NCBI GenBank assembly: GCA_905234495.1
Contig: CAJOHE010000001.1
Coordinates: 62,001-126,000 of the forward strand
Length of the DNA: 64,000 bases
Origin: an uncultured Eubacterium sp.
GTDB taxonomy: Bacteria; Bacillota; Clostridia; Oscillospirales; Acutalibacteraceae
Reading direction: 5' to 3'
Translations under genes and position numbers: made by a program
Shown here: piece after piece, positions 32,455-42,096 of the stretch
How positions within the stretch are numbered: position 1 is the first letter of the stretch
Layout: each line of letters begins with the position of its first letter
The notes under the pieces: generated by a model
Database searches by the model: none
Told to the model about the DNA's origin: nothing
Seen by the model: the letters and a program-made list of their open reading frames with translations, nothing else

Positions 32455-32847
32455 ATGGATGAAAATTCAAAAAGCGCTATGGGCGAGCTTGTTATATCCG
32501 ACGAAGTTATAGCTTCAATCGCGATGAACGCCGCGAAGGATGTGGACGGCATTTCGTCCTTTTGCTCAAAGCCTGTTGACGTTATAAAAACCGTTAAAAA
32601 GGGAAGTATGAAATTCCTCAGCCCCGTCAGAATTGCTTCAAACGGCGATGACCTTGTTATCAGCATCTACGTTAATCTGAAGCCGAATAAAAAGTTTCAG
32701 AGCGTTGCAAGGGAAGTACAGAAAGCCGTCAAGGAATCAATCCAGAATATGACCGGAAAGTATGTCAGCAAGGTAAACGTTGTTGCAACGGGCGTTGACT
32801 TTGACGAGCCTGCGCAGGACGGCGGCAAAGACGGCGAAGAAAAATAA
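32455..32847 (+). CDS. Asp23/Gls24 family protein (YqhY-like)
   Basis: 130-residue soluble protein of the alkaline-shock family. It has the GELVISDEVIASIAMNAA opening and VSKVNVVATGVDF near the end. In B. subtilis the YqhY member sits between accBC and nusB and affects acetyl-CoA carboxylase; here accB and accC are absent from the neighbourhood, while nusB still follows. Function in this organism is unknown. Confidence 0.85.
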   Translation: MDENSKSAMGELVISDEVIASIAMNAAKDVDGISSFCSKPVDVIKTVKKGSMKFLSPVRIASNGDDLVISIYVNLKPNKKFQSVAREVQKAVKESIQNMTGKYVSKVNVVATGVDFDEPAQDGGKDGEEK

Positions 32848-32919
32848 ACAGCACCTTTAAACTGAAGAACTGAAATCAGCCGACGGTGTATATTGTCGGC
32901 TGTTTTGTTAGGAGAAATA

Positions 32920-33312
32920 ATGACAAGAAATGAAATGAGAGAGCAGGCGTTTCTGCTTACGTTTGAAACTTTTTTCAATACTGACGAAGAGCCGGACAAG
33001 CTTATTGAGACATACAGCGAAAACGTTTGCGAGGTCTGTGACTATGCAAAGGACGTGTCAAAGGGCGTAGCAGAGCACAGGGAAGAGTTTGACGATATAC
33101 TCAATGAGTATTCAAAAACCTGGAAGGTTTCAAGACTACCGAAGGTTACTCTTGCCATATTCTACGTTGCGCTTTATGAGATGGAATATGTTGAATCCGT
33201 TCCCGAGGGCGTTGCAATCAACGAGGCGGTAAACCTTGCAAAGAAATACGCCTATCCCGAAGACGCTTCATACATAAACGGCGTTCTCGGCGCATATTTA
33301 AGGAACAAGTAA
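32920..33312 (+). CDS. nusB: Transcription antitermination factor NusB
   Basis: All-helical RNA-binding protein that acts with NusE/S10 in rRNA antitermination. 130 residues from the ATG at 32920 (MTRNEMREQAFLLTFE), with TTAGGAGAAAT upstream; a GTG-type start further up is not supported. The family signature is AINEAVNLAKKYAYPEDASY followed by INGVLGAYLR. It lies one base upstream of the M22-type gene. Confidence 0.95.
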   Translation: MTRNEMREQAFLLTFETFFNTDEEPDKLIETYSENVCEVCDYAKDVSKGVAEHREEFDDILNEYSKTWKVSRLPKVTLAIFYVALYEMEYVESVPEGVAINEAVNLAKKYAYPEDASYINGVLGAYLRNK

Positions 33313-33313
33313 T

Positions 33314-34255
33314 ATGTATCTCGGAATAGACACAAGTAACTACACAACGTCAATCGCGCTGTTTGACGGCGAAAAAGTTGTGCAGAAAAAGAAGCTTCTA
33401 ACCGTAAAAAAAGGCGAGAGGGGACTGAGGCAGAGCGACGCCGTGTTTCAGCACACCGTAAATCTTCCCGAGCTTCTTAATGATACTGATTTCAGCGGAA
33501 GCCTTGACGCGGTTGGCGTTAGCACAAGACCGAGGAATATTGACGGAAGCTATATGCCGTGTTTCCTCGTCGGTCAGACAAACGCGCACGCCGTATCAAA
33601 ATTTACAGGCACGAAGTGCTTTGAAACGTCGCATCAGGTCGGTCATATTCTAGCGGCGCTTTATAGCGTTGAGCGGCTTGACCTTATTAATCAGAATTTC
33701 ATTGCGTTTCATCTGAGCGGCGGAACGACTGAAGCGCTTCTTGTTACGCCCGATAAAAATGAAATCATTAAAGCTGAGATTATAGCTCAGAGCCTCGACC
33801 TTAAAGCAGGGCAGGCGGTTGACAGAACGGGCGTTCTGCTCGGTCTTGATTTTCCCTGCGGCGCAGAGCTTGACCGCCTTTCACAGAAGGCTGACAAGAA
33901 ATTTGATTTCAGACCTTCGTTTAAAAACCTTGACTGCTCGATGAGCGGAATAGAAAACAAGGTGAGTAAGTTGCTCGCTGACGGTGAAAGCCCTGAGAAC
34001 ATCGCTTATTTTGTAACGGATTGTATTTCAAAGACGGTTCTTGAAATGCTCAAAAGAATTACCGACAAATACGGCGATATGCCGATTGTTTTTTCGGGCG
34101 GGGTTTCATCAAACTCTCTTCTCAGAAAAACGGTAAACGAAAAATACAACGCATATTTTGCAAGCCCTGAATTCAGCTGCGACAACGCTGCGGGCGTTGC
34201 GGTCTATGCGTACTTAAAGGATAGAAATGACAGTACTCACAGTATCACAGATTAA
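33314..34255 (+). CDS. TsaD/Kae1-like M22-family protein (paralogue, unknown substrate)
   Basis: 313-residue ASKHA-fold protein related to the tRNA threonylcarbamoyl transferase TsaD. The HxxxH metal motif is kept (HQVGH in ETSHQVGHILAAL), as are the phosphate loops FHLSGGTTEALL and FSGGVSSNSLLR, and the final SCDNAAGVAV block. It differs from true TsaD in the N-terminal YLGIDTSNYTTSIA region and GVSTRPRN in place of the usual GPGS stretch. It occupies the place where folD lies between nusB and xseA in B. subtilis. The family is confident; the role is not known to me. Confidence 0.8.
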   Translation: MYLGIDTSNYTTSIALFDGEKVVQKKKLLTVKKGERGLRQSDAVFQHTVNLPELLNDTDFSGSLDAVGVSTRPRNIDGSYMPCFLVGQTNAHAVSKFTGTKCFETSHQVGHILAALYSVERLDLINQNFIAFHLSGGTTEALLVTPDKNEIIKAEIIAQSLDLKAGQAVDRTGVLLGLDFPCGAELDRLSQKADKKFDFRPSFKNLDCSMSGIENKVSKLLADGESPENIAYFVTDCISKTVLEMLKRITDKYGDMPIVFSGGVSSNSLLRKTVNEKYNAYFASPEFSCDNAAGVAVYAYLKDRNDSTHSITD

Positions 34256-35426
34256 CACTTATATTAAGTCTCTGATTGAAAGCGCTGAGCCTCTCAGAAG
34301 AGTTTATATTACCGGCGAGATAAGTAACTTCAAAAGGCACTATCCGTCGGGTCATCTGTATTTTACTCTGAAGGACGACAAGTCGCAGATAAGAGGCGTA
34401 ATGTATAAAACCGCCGCGGACAAGCTGAAATTTGAGCCTTCCCACGGACTTAAGGTTATAATCCACGGCGATATATCCGTATTTGAGCGAAACGGCGAAT
34501 ATCAGATTAAGGCATACGATATGCAGCCCGACGGACTCGGCGCGCTGAATCTTGCGTATGAGCAGCTCAAGGAAAAGCTGTTTGACGAGGGGCTGTTCGA
34601 CGAAAGTTATAAGAAACCTCTTCCGAAATATCCCGCTAAAATCGGAGTTGCCACATCCTCAACGGGTTCGGTAATTCAGGATATAAAAAACGTCTGCAAA
34701 AGGCGGTATCCTATGTGCGAGATAGTTCTTGTTCAGACTCTCGTTCAGGGCGAGAGCGCTGCGGGGGATATTGTAAAATCGCTGAAAATGCTTGACAGTA
34801 TGGACGATATTGATTTAATTATTGTCGGCAGGGGCGGCGGTTCGCTTGAGGACTTATGGGCGTTCAATACCGAGGAGGTTGCACGTGCAGTTTTCGCGTG
34901 CAGAAAACCCGTTATATCGGCTGTCGGCCATGAAACGGATAAAACCATTTGCGACTGGGTTGCTGACGTATCTGCGCCAACTCCGAGCGCTGCCGCTGAG
35001 ATTGCTGTGCCGAGCACGGAAGAGATTTTCAGATTTCTCAGGAATGCCGATTACACGCTTAAAGTAAGTCTTCAGCGAAGACTTGACGATGAAAAACAGC
35101 GGCTTGACAGTATTTCATCGGGCAATATTCTTATGAATCCTGCCGAGTATATTGAAAGCTACCGCGACGCGCTGAACACAAAGCTCAGCGATATGGTGAG
35201 TATCTTTGACAAAACGCTTACCGAAAAGAGATATGCGCTTTCATCGCGCGCATCAAAGCTTGACGCGCTTAGTCCTCTCGGCGTTCTCTGCAGAGGCTAT
35301 TCGGTTACGTTCAAAAACAATTCTGTTCTAAAATCTGTCGGCGACGTTGACAGAAACGACGATATAAAGGTTATGCTTAGCGACGGTTATCTTGACTGTA
35401 CCGTCAACGAGGTGAATTATGAGTAA
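34227..35426 (+). CDS. xseA: Exodeoxyribonuclease VII large subunit
   Basis: Processive single-strand exonuclease subunit. 399 residues. The N-terminal OB-fold reads VSQINTYIKSLIES and GEISNFKRHYPSGHLYFTLKD. The catalytic domain has GVATSSTGSVIQDI, IIVGRGGGSLEDLWAFN and VGHETDKTICDWVAD. The C-terminal part is coiled. It starts 29 bases inside the M22 gene and ends 8 bases inside xseB, so all three are coupled. Confidence 0.97.
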   Translation: MTVLTVSQINTYIKSLIESAEPLRRVYITGEISNFKRHYPSGHLYFTLKDDKSQIRGVMYKTAADKLKFEPSHGLKVIIHGDISVFERNGEYQIKAYDMQPDGLGALNLAYEQLKEKLFDEGLFDESYKKPLPKYPAKIGVATSSTGSVIQDIKNVCKRRYPMCEIVLVQTLVQGESAAGDIVKSLKMLDSMDDIDLIIVGRGGGSLEDLWAFNTEEVARAVFACRKPVISAVGHETDKTICDWVADVSAPTPSAAAEIAVPSTEEIFRFLRNADYTLKVSLQRRLDDEKQRLDSISSGNILMNPAEYIESYRDALNTKLSDMVSIFDKTLTEKRYALSSRASKLDALSPLGVLCRGYSVTFKNNSVLKSVGDVDRNDDIKVMLSDGYLDCTVNEVNYE

Positions 35427-35613
35427 GGAAATGACATATGAAAAGGCGATAAAGAGGCTTGAGGAAATTGTTGAGCTTCTTGAAAAGAATGACGCAACGC
35501 TTGAAGAAAGTATGAAATTATTTGAGGAAGGGGTGAAGCTCACAGCCTATTGCAACGAGCAGCTTACGCTTGCCGAGCAGAAGGTTACCGAGCTGACTAA
35601 AAATGATGACTGA
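35419..35613 (+). CDS. xseB: Exodeoxyribonuclease VII small subunit
   Basis: 64 residues, the usual tiny helical subunit. MTYEKAIKRLEEIVELLEKN and EESMKLFEEGVKLTAYCNEQL are the family blocks. It overlaps xseA by 8 bases and ispA by 11, giving matched translation of the two ExoVII subunits. Confidence 0.95.
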   Translation: MSKEMTYEKAIKRLEEIVELLEKNDATLEESMKLFEEGVKLTAYCNEQLTLAEQKVTELTKNDD

Positions 35614-36490
35614 TTTTGAATTCAACAACATTTTTCATAATGATTTCAGAAAAATCGACAATATGCTTCTCTCATATCTGCCGGATGCTAAAGACGGGCA
35701 GTACAGCGTAGTTGACGCTATGAAGTACAGCCTTTTAAACGGCGGCAAGAGAATAAGACCTATCCTTGCGCTTGAGTTTTGCAAGGCTTGCGGCGGCGAT
35801 GAGGACGACGCAGTTGCGCCAGCATGCGCTATTGAATTCATCCACACGAGCAGTCTGATTCACGACGATTTGCCCTGTATGGATGATGACGATTTGAGAA
35901 GGGGAAAGCCGAGCTGTCACAAGCAGTTTGACGAGGCAACCGCACTTCTTGCGGGCGACGCTCTTTTACTTCACGCGTTTGACATCATAGCATCGTCAAA
36001 TCTCTCGGATGATAAAAAGAGTATGGCAACAAGCCTTCTCGCTCAGAACTCGGGCGTTTGCGGAATGCTCGGCGGTCAGGTTATCGACCTTCTTTTTGAA
36101 AGCGGCGACCCGACGTTAAGAGAGCTTCTGACGGTTTATAAGCTCAAGACCGGCGCGCTTATTTCTGCGGCGTGTCTGATGGGTTGCATCAGCGCAGGCG
36201 CAAGCGACGAGCAGATGACGGCGGCTTCAAAATTTGCTTATTCGCTCGGCGTTGCGTTTCAGATTCAGGACGACGTGCTCGACGTTATCGGTGATGAAGA
36301 GGTAATCGGAAAGCCGGTCGGCTCGGATGAAGGAAACGACAAGACAACCTATGTAACTCTTGTCGGTCTTGAAAAGGCAAAGGCTGACGTAAAGAGACTT
36401 ACCGATTCAGCTATTGCGCAGCTCAGCGCATTTGAAAATACGGAATTTATTGAAAGGCTTGCTAAGAGCCTCATTAACAGAGAAAAGTAG
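35603..36490 (+). CDS. ispA: Polyprenyl synthetase, probable farnesyl diphosphate synthase
   Basis: Builds farnesyl diphosphate from IPP and DMAPP. 295 residues with the two aspartate-rich motifs: HDDLPCMDDDDLRRGKP and QIQDDVLDVIGD. GGKRIRPILALE matches the IPP-binding region. Starts at tandem ATGs (35603 or 35606) inside xseB. It sits directly before dxs, so the first and a late step of isoprenoid precursor supply are co-expressed. Confidence 0.94.
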   Translation: MMTDFEFNNIFHNDFRKIDNMLLSYLPDAKDGQYSVVDAMKYSLLNGGKRIRPILALEFCKACGGDEDDAVAPACAIEFIHTSSLIHDDLPCMDDDDLRRGKPSCHKQFDEATALLAGDALLLHAFDIIASSNLSDDKKSMATSLLAQNSGVCGMLGGQVIDLLFESGDPTLRELLTVYKLKTGALISAACLMGCISAGASDEQMTAASKFAYSLGVAFQIQDDVLDVIGDEEVIGKPVGSDEGNDKTTYVTLVGLEKAKADVKRLTDSAIAQLSAFENTEFIERLAKSLINREK

Positions 36491-36495
36491 AGAAT

Positions 36496-38331
36496 ATGTC
36501 TGTTTTAGATAGGGTTAATTCACCCAAGGATTTAAAAAAGCTCAGCGTCGGCGAGCTTGAAGAGCTTTGCGCCGACATAAGAGAATATATGGTGAAAACC
36601 GTGTCCGATACGGGCGGTCATCTTGCGTCGAATCTCGGCGTAGTTGAACTGACCGTTGCGCTTCACAAGGTTTTCAACAGCCCGACCGACCAGATTATAT
36701 TTGACGTCGGTCATCAGTCCTATACCCATAAGATACTGACGGGAAGAAAAGAAAGCTTCTCAACTCTAAGGCAGGAAGACGGCATCAGCGGTTTCACAAG
36801 ACCTGATGAAAGCGAGCACGATATTCTTTCATCAGGACACAGCTCGACCTCTATTTCAGCTGCGGCAGGACTTGCAAAAGCCAAGCAGTTAAAGGGTGAG
36901 AAGGGGAAGGTTATTGCCGTTATCGGCGACGGCGCTCTGACGGGCGGACTTGCCTATGAGGCGCTCAACAACGCAGGAAACGGCTGTCAGAATCTTATAG
37001 TAATTCTTAACGACAATAATATGTCGATAAGCCCTAACGTAGGCTCAATGGCGAAAAATCTTACCACGATAAGAACGTCGCCGAGATACGTTAATTTCAG
37101 GTCGAAGGTGAGAAGAAGGCTTTCGCGCGGTTCAAAGCTCGGAACCCAGCTCAACAGATTCTTCACCTTTATAAATTCAAAAATCAGAAAGCGCGTTTAT
37201 AACGACACGTTTTTCGAGGACCTCGGCTTCAGGTATTACGGCACTATTGACGGCCACGATATAGACGCGCTTATCGACGCGCTCAACGCCGCAAAAGCCC
37301 ACAATCATCCGGTATTCATTCATATTAACACCGTCAAGGGCAAGGGCTATAATCCCGCAGAAAAGAACCCGACGCAGTTCCACGGTATCGGAAAATTTGA
37401 CGTAAACACCGGTGAGCCTCTGAGCTCGGGCAAGAGCTTTTCCGCCGCATTCGGCGAAACTCTCTGCAAGTTTGCACAGAAGGACAACAGGATTTGCTGC
37501 GTTACCGCCGCTATGGCAGAGGGTACGGGACTCAGCGACTTTGCATCAAAGTATCCCAAGAGATTCTTTGACGTAGGTATTGCCGAAGGACATGCCGTAA
37601 CTTTTTCGGGCGGTCTTGCAAGAAACGGTATGATTCCCGTATTTGCTGTATATTCAACCTTTCTGCAGAGAGCGTACGACCAGATTATTCACGACGTATC
37701 AATGCAGGAACTCAAGGTTATTTTCGGCGTCGACAGAGCAGGCTTTGTAGGAGAGGACGGCGAGAGCCACCAGGGTGTGTTTGACACGTCCTTCCTCAAT
37801 TCGGTTGTAGGTATGACTATATTTGCGCCCGCATATTTTGACGAGCTTGAAGCTATGCTTTATGAAAGCATATACAAGATTGAAGGCGCGGTTGCAATCA
37901 GATATCCGAGGGGCGGCGAGCCGCAGAAACCCGAAGGCTACTCATACTCACACGAGCCGTACACAGTATTCGGCGACACTTCGTCAAAAAAGTGCATCGT
38001 TACGTATGGCAGGGAATTTGCTAACTGCTACAAGGCGCTAAGCGAACTTGACGGCGTTTGCCTTGTTAAACTGAACAAAATAAAGCCGATTGAAGATAAA
38101 ATTATAAAGCTTCTTTCGGGCTTTGAAAAAATATACTTTTTCGAGGAAGCCGTTCTTTCCGGCGGCATCGGTGAAAGCGTTGAGGCGATGCTTCTTGAAA
38201 ACGGATACAACGGCGAGTTTTCTCACTTTGCGGTTAATGACGAATTTGTAAAGCAGGCGCCCGTTTCACGCCAGCTTGAAAAATATTCACTCGATGAAAA
38301 ATCAATTATAAGAGAGGTTTCAGATGCCTAA
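36496..38331 (+). CDS. dxs: 1-deoxy-D-xylulose-5-phosphate synthase
   Basis: Thiamine-diphosphate enzyme that joins pyruvate and glyceraldehyde 3-phosphate, opening the MEP isoprenoid pathway. 611 residues. The ThDP motif is GDGALTGGLAYEALNNAG with NDNNMSISPNVG. The N-terminal HLASNLGVVELTVALH and FDVGHQSYTHKILTGR are diagnostic, as is DRAGFVGEDGESHQGVFD. It starts 5 bases after ispA and ends 8 bases inside tlyA. Confidence 0.97.
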   Translation: MSVLDRVNSPKDLKKLSVGELEELCADIREYMVKTVSDTGGHLASNLGVVELTVALHKVFNSPTDQIIFDVGHQSYTHKILTGRKESFSTLRQEDGISGFTRPDESEHDILSSGHSSTSISAAAGLAKAKQLKGEKGKVIAVIGDGALTGGLAYEALNNAGNGCQNLIVILNDNNMSISPNVGSMAKNLTTIRTSPRYVNFRSKVRRRLSRGSKLGTQLNRFFTFINSKIRKRVYNDTFFEDLGFRYYGTIDGHDIDALIDALNAAKAHNHPVFIHINTVKGKGYNPAEKNPTQFHGIGKFDVNTGEPLSSGKSFSAAFGETLCKFAQKDNRICCVTAAMAEGTGLSDFASKYPKRFFDVGIAEGHAVTFSGGLARNGMIPVFAVYSTFLQRAYDQIIHDVSMQELKVIFGVDRAGFVGEDGESHQGVFDTSFLNSVVGMTIFAPAYFDELEAMLYESIYKIEGAVAIRYPRGGEPQKPEGYSYSHEPYTVFGDTSSKKCIVTYGREFANCYKALSELDGVCLVKLNKIKPIEDKIIKLLSGFEKIYFFEEAVLSGGIGESVEAMLLENGYNGEFSHFAVNDEFVKQAPVSRQLEKYSLDEKSIIREVSDA

Positions 38332-39136
38332 AAGCGATAAGCAGAGACTTGATATTGCTCTTGTTGAAAAAGGTCTTGCACCGAGCAGGGAAAAGGCAAA
38401 AGCAATAATTATGTCCGGCATTGTATTTGTAAACAATCAAAAATCAGATAAAGCGGGCAGAGAGGTAAAACCCGACGACGTAATAGAGGTCAGGGGCAGC
38501 ACTCTCAAGTATGTAAGCAGGGGCGGGCTCAAGCTTGAAAAGGCTATGGAATGCTTTCCTATTTCGCTTGACGGCGCGGTTTGTATGGACGTCGGCGCGT
38601 CTACGGGCGGGTTTACCGACTGTATGCTTATGAACGGCGCTGCAAAGGTTTATGCAATAGACGTAGGCTACGGTCAGCTTGCATGGAAACTTCGCACCGA
38701 TGAAAGAGTTGTTAACCTTGAACGCACTAATTTCAGGTACGTAACCGACGAGCAGGTTCCCGAAAAGATTGACTTTGCCTCGGTTGACGTTTCGTTTATT
38801 TCTCTTTCACATATTCTGCCTAATCTCAATATGCTTCTCAAAGACGACGGCGAGGCTGTGTGCCTTATCAAGCCGCAGTTTGAAGCAGGACGAGAAAAGG
38901 TTGGTAAGAAGGGCGTTGTGAGTGACCCGTACACTCATATTGAAGTGTGCGAAAAGGTTATTACTATTGCGACGGAATGCAATTTTGATGTTCTCGGGCT
39001 TGATTATTCACCCGTAAAAGGCCCCGAAGGAAATATTGAATATCTGATTTATCTTAAGAAAAGCGAAAACCCGAAGGTTGACGGGACCATCAATGCAAAG
39101 GAAACCGTCATCAAATCACACGGTGAACTGTTATGA
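38324..39136 (+). CDS. tlyA: TlyA-family rRNA methyltransferase / S4-domain protein
   Basis: 270 residues. An N-terminal S4 RNA-binding domain ([20 protein letters not shown]) is followed by an RrmJ-like methyltransferase with motif [16 protein letters not shown] and catalytic-region [17 protein letters not shown]. TlyA proteins 2'-O-methylate rRNA in known cases. The operon place between dxs and nadK/argR/recN matches yqxC of B. subtilis. Overlaps both neighbours by a few bases. Confidence 0.93.
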   Translation: MPKSDKQRLDIALVEKGLAPSREKAKAIIMSGIVFVNNQKSDKAGREVKPDDVIEVRGSTLKYVSRGGLKLEKAMECFPISLDGAVCMDVGASTGGFTDCMLMNGAAKVYAIDVGYGQLAWKLRTDERVVNLERTNFRYVTDEQVPEKIDFASVDVSFISLSHILPNLNMLLKDDGEAVCLIKPQFEAGREKVGKKGVVSDPYTHIEVCEKVITIATECNFDVLGLDYSPVKGPEGNIEYLIYLKKSENPKVDGTINAKETVIKSHGELL

Positions 39137-39993
39137 AAATATCTGTTTTTCCAAATCTTAATAACAAGGACGTAGAGGCTCTTACGAAAGAGGTCTTTGA
39201 CGTACTGATAAAGCTTAACGTAACCGTATATGCGGATGAAAAGCTCAAAGATGTATTCTCTGGCTATGACATCTCGTTTGCGGAATACGACAGGCTTATT
39301 AAAGAATGCGATATCGCTATTGCAATAGGCGGCGACGGAACGACTTTAAACGTTGCCAAGAACGCCGCGCTCAACGACAAGCCCGTACTCGGCATAAACG
39401 CGGGCAGGCTTGGATTTATGAGCGGTCTTGAAAAAAACGAACTATCAATGCTTAAAAACCTTGTGAGCGGCGAATATGAGATTGACGAAAGGCTTATGCT
39501 CAGAGCCGACGCGATTGACGACGACGGCAACGTTCTTGCATCGTTCCTTTGCCTAAACGACGCGGTCGTTTCAAGAGGTAATTTTGCAAGGCTTATCGAC
39601 ATTAATCTCAGTTCCGAAAACCGCGGAATACTCAGCGTACGCGCTGACGGTATCATTATTTCAACGCCCACGGGCTCAACGGCTTATTCAATGGCTGCGG
39701 GCGGTCCCGTAGTCAGCCCAAGCGCGGAATGTATTCTTTCAACGCCTATCTGCCCTCATTCGCTTGTGGACAGAAGTATTATCTTTTCAACCGATAAAGA
39801 GCTTATCGTTTCGGTTGCAAAGGACGTTCAGAACTGCCCCGTGCTCACTGCTGACGGACAGGACAGCTTTGACCTTGCAAACGGCGAGAGAGTAAGAATT
39901 TACAAAGCAAAGACGAAGGCAAACCTTATCAAGCTCAAGCCCGAAAATTTCTATGAGATACTCAACAAAAAACTGATTGAAAGGAGAGCCTAA
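39133..39993 (+). CDS. nadK: NAD kinase
   Basis: Phosphorylates NAD to NADP. 286 residues. The hallmark GGDGT lies in [23 protein letters not shown] follows, and the active-site block is [24 protein letters not shown]. It starts with an ATGA overlap with tlyA and shares one base with argR. Confidence 0.96.
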   Translation: MKISVFPNLNNKDVEALTKEVFDVLIKLNVTVYADEKLKDVFSGYDISFAEYDRLIKECDIAIAIGGDGTTLNVAKNAALNDKPVLGINAGRLGFMSGLEKNELSMLKNLVSGEYEIDERLMLRADAIDDDGNVLASFLCLNDAVVSRGNFARLIDINLSSENRGILSVRADGIIISTPTGSTAYSMAAGGPVVSPSAECILSTPICPHSLVDRSIIFSTDKELIVSVAKDVQNCPVLTADGQDSFDLANGERVRIYKAKTKANLIKLKPENFYEILNKKLIERRA

Positions 39994-40454
39994 TGAAAAA
40001 GAGAAGACATGCAAGAATATTAGAGCTTATAAATAATAATAATATTGAAACGCAGGAGGAACTTCAGTCTTATCTGCTCAAGAGCGGTTTTGACGTAACT
40101 CAGGCTACAATTTCAAGGGATATTAAAGAGCTCAGGCTTGTCAAAGAGCTTTCCGACAAGGGCAGATACGTTTATTCAACAGGTAAAAAGAGCACTAACG
40201 ACGCGATAAGAAGGGCGGGGGGAATATTCTCTGAGTCTATTTTAAGCGTTGACCACGCTCAGAATATAGTTTGTATCAAGTGCTTCCCGGGTATGGCGAG
40301 CGCCGTCTGCACCGCGGTTGACGCAACCGAATGGACGGGCGTTGTGGGCACAATCTCGGGCGACGATACTATTTTCGTTCTCTGCAAGACAGAGGAATAT
40401 GCAAAGATTTTTACAGTGAATTTGGAGAAAGTTTTAAATGCTAAAAACTCTTGA
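39993..40454 (+). CDS. argR: Arginine repressor ArgR/AhrC
   Basis: Arginine-sensing regulator of arginine metabolism. 153 residues. The N-terminal winged helix has ILELINNNNIETQEELQSYL and VTQATISRDIKELRLVK. The C-terminal arginine-binding, hexamerisation domain has TAVDATEWTGVVGTISGDDT, with the usual GTIxGDDT motif. No arginine genes are in the window. Its place upstream of recN is conserved in Firmicutes. The last 17 bases overlap recN. Confidence 0.96.
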   Translation: MKKRRHARILELINNNNIETQEELQSYLLKSGFDVTQATISRDIKELRLVKELSDKGRYVYSTGKKSTNDAIRRAGGIFSESILSVDHAQNIVCIKCFPGMASAVCTAVDATEWTGVVGTISGDDTIFVLCKTEEYAKIFTVNLEKVLNAKNS

Positions 40455-42093
40455 CATTGAGAATATTGCCGTAATTGAAAAAGCGACCGTTGAATTCTCG
40501 GAAGGGCTTAACATTCTGACGGGTGAAACGGGTGCTGGTAAATCAATTGTAGTCGATTCGCTCAATGCAATTCTCGGCGAAAGAACCTCGCGCGAGCTTG
40601 TGAGGCACGACAGCGACCACGCTTTTGTGAGCGCTTACTTTGAGGACATAAATCCGCAGGTGAGTAAGAAGCTCGAGGAATTCGGCGTGAGCGTTGACGA
40701 CGACAATTCTCTTGTTCTCACGCGAAGGATTTCAAGCGAGGGCAAATCCGTCTGCAAGATTAACGGCAGAAATGCGACCGTTTCCATGCTCAGGGAAGTT
40801 GGCGATATGCTCGTTAATATTCACGGCCAGCACGACAGTCAGGCACTTCTGAATCCCGATTATCAGTATCAGTACATAGATATGCTCTGCAAGGACAAGT
40901 CCTATTTAGAGAATTACAGAGAGGCTTTTAAAGAGCTTATATCAATCAGGCGAAGGCTGAAGGCTCTTACCGGAAGCGAAGCCGACAAGGACAGAGAGCT
41001 AGAGCTTCTTAATTTCCAGATTGACGAGCTTGAGCAGGCTGACATCAAAGTCGGCGAGAGGGAAGAGCTGCTGAAGAGAAGGACTCTTATTCAGAAAAGC
41101 GAGGCTATTGCAAACGCGCTCAATTCAGCACTTTCCGCGATAAACGGAAGCGATGACGAACAGGGCGCTCAGAGCCTAATAAACGGCGCTTCCGGTGCAG
41201 TACAGTCATACGATGAGTGCAGGGAACTTTACGAGCTTTTTGACGGCGTGAACGACAGAATTGAAAGCGCAAAGGACTGCATCGACAGACTTTTTGCAAA
41301 GATTGATTTTGATGAAAATGAGCTCGAGCTTATCGAGGAACGGCTTGACCTTTTGTATAAGTTTTCAAACAAATACGGAAATACCGAGCAGGATATGCTC
41401 GATTATCTTGACGAGGCAATAAAGAAAAGAAATTCGATTATTTACAGCGACGAGGAACTTGAAAAGCTCAACAACGAGTATGACGTTGTGTATGAGAAAA
41501 CGGTCTCGATTGCAGAAAAGCTTTCGGCTTACAGAAAGAAAACCGCCGAGAAATTTGAAAATCAGGTAAAAGAAGAACTATCCTTCCTCGATATGCCGAA
41601 GCTTCAGTTTGCGGTTACATTTGACAAGAACAAGCTATCGTCTACAGGCTTTGACAAGATTGAATTTCTTATCTCGACAAACGTCGGCGAACCGCCGAAA
41701 CCGCTTGCAAAAATAGCGTCCGGCGGCGAGCTTTCAAGAATAATGCTTGCAATCAAGAATATATTGTCTTATAATGACATAATCGGAACGTTGATATTTG
41801 ACGAAATCGATACGGGCGTAAGCGGCAGCTCAAGCCGTAAAATCGGAATGAAACTCAAATCGGTTTCGAAAAATACACAGGTAATCTGCGTTACGCACTC
41901 TGCCCAGATTGCGGCGCTTGCCGACGAACATTTCCTGATAAAGAAACAGTTCACCGACAAGAGTACCTACACAAGCGTTATGCCGCTTGATTATGAGGGC
42001 AGAAAGAACGAGCTTGCCCGTATTATGGGCGGTCTTGAGATTACCGACACGCTTCTAAAAAGCGCAGAAGAATTACTACAAACGGAGGATTAA
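40438..42093 (+). CDS. recN: DNA repair protein RecN
   Basis: SMC-like ATPase acting early in double-strand break repair. 551 residues. Walker A is LTGETGAGKSIVVD near the N-terminus. A long coiled-coil middle (about 150-400) is followed by the ABC signature ASGGELSRIMLA and Walker B TLIFDEIDTGVSG. ICVTHSAQIAALADEHF is the H-loop region. Starts inside argR with GGAGAAAG upstream. Confidence 0.97.
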   Translation: MLKTLDIENIAVIEKATVEFSEGLNILTGETGAGKSIVVDSLNAILGERTSRELVRHDSDHAFVSAYFEDINPQVSKKLEEFGVSVDDDNSLVLTRRISSEGKSVCKINGRNATVSMLREVGDMLVNIHGQHDSQALLNPDYQYQYIDMLCKDKSYLENYREAFKELISIRRRLKALTGSEADKDRELELLNFQIDELEQADIKVGEREELLKRRTLIQKSEAIANALNSALSAINGSDDEQGAQSLINGASGAVQSYDECRELYELFDGVNDRIESAKDCIDRLFAKIDFDENELELIEERLDLLYKFSNKYGNTEQDMLDYLDEAIKKRNSIIYSDEELEKLNNEYDVVYEKTVSIAEKLSAYRKKTAEKFENQVKEELSFLDMPKLQFAVTFDKNKLSSTGFDKIEFLISTNVGEPPKPLAKIASGGELSRIMLAIKNILSYNDIIGTLIFDEIDTGVSGSSSRKIGMKLKSVSKNTQVICVTHSAQIAALADEHFLIKKQFTDKSTYTSVMPLDYEGRKNELARIMGGLEITDTLLKSAEELLQTED

Positions 42094-42096
42094 CAT

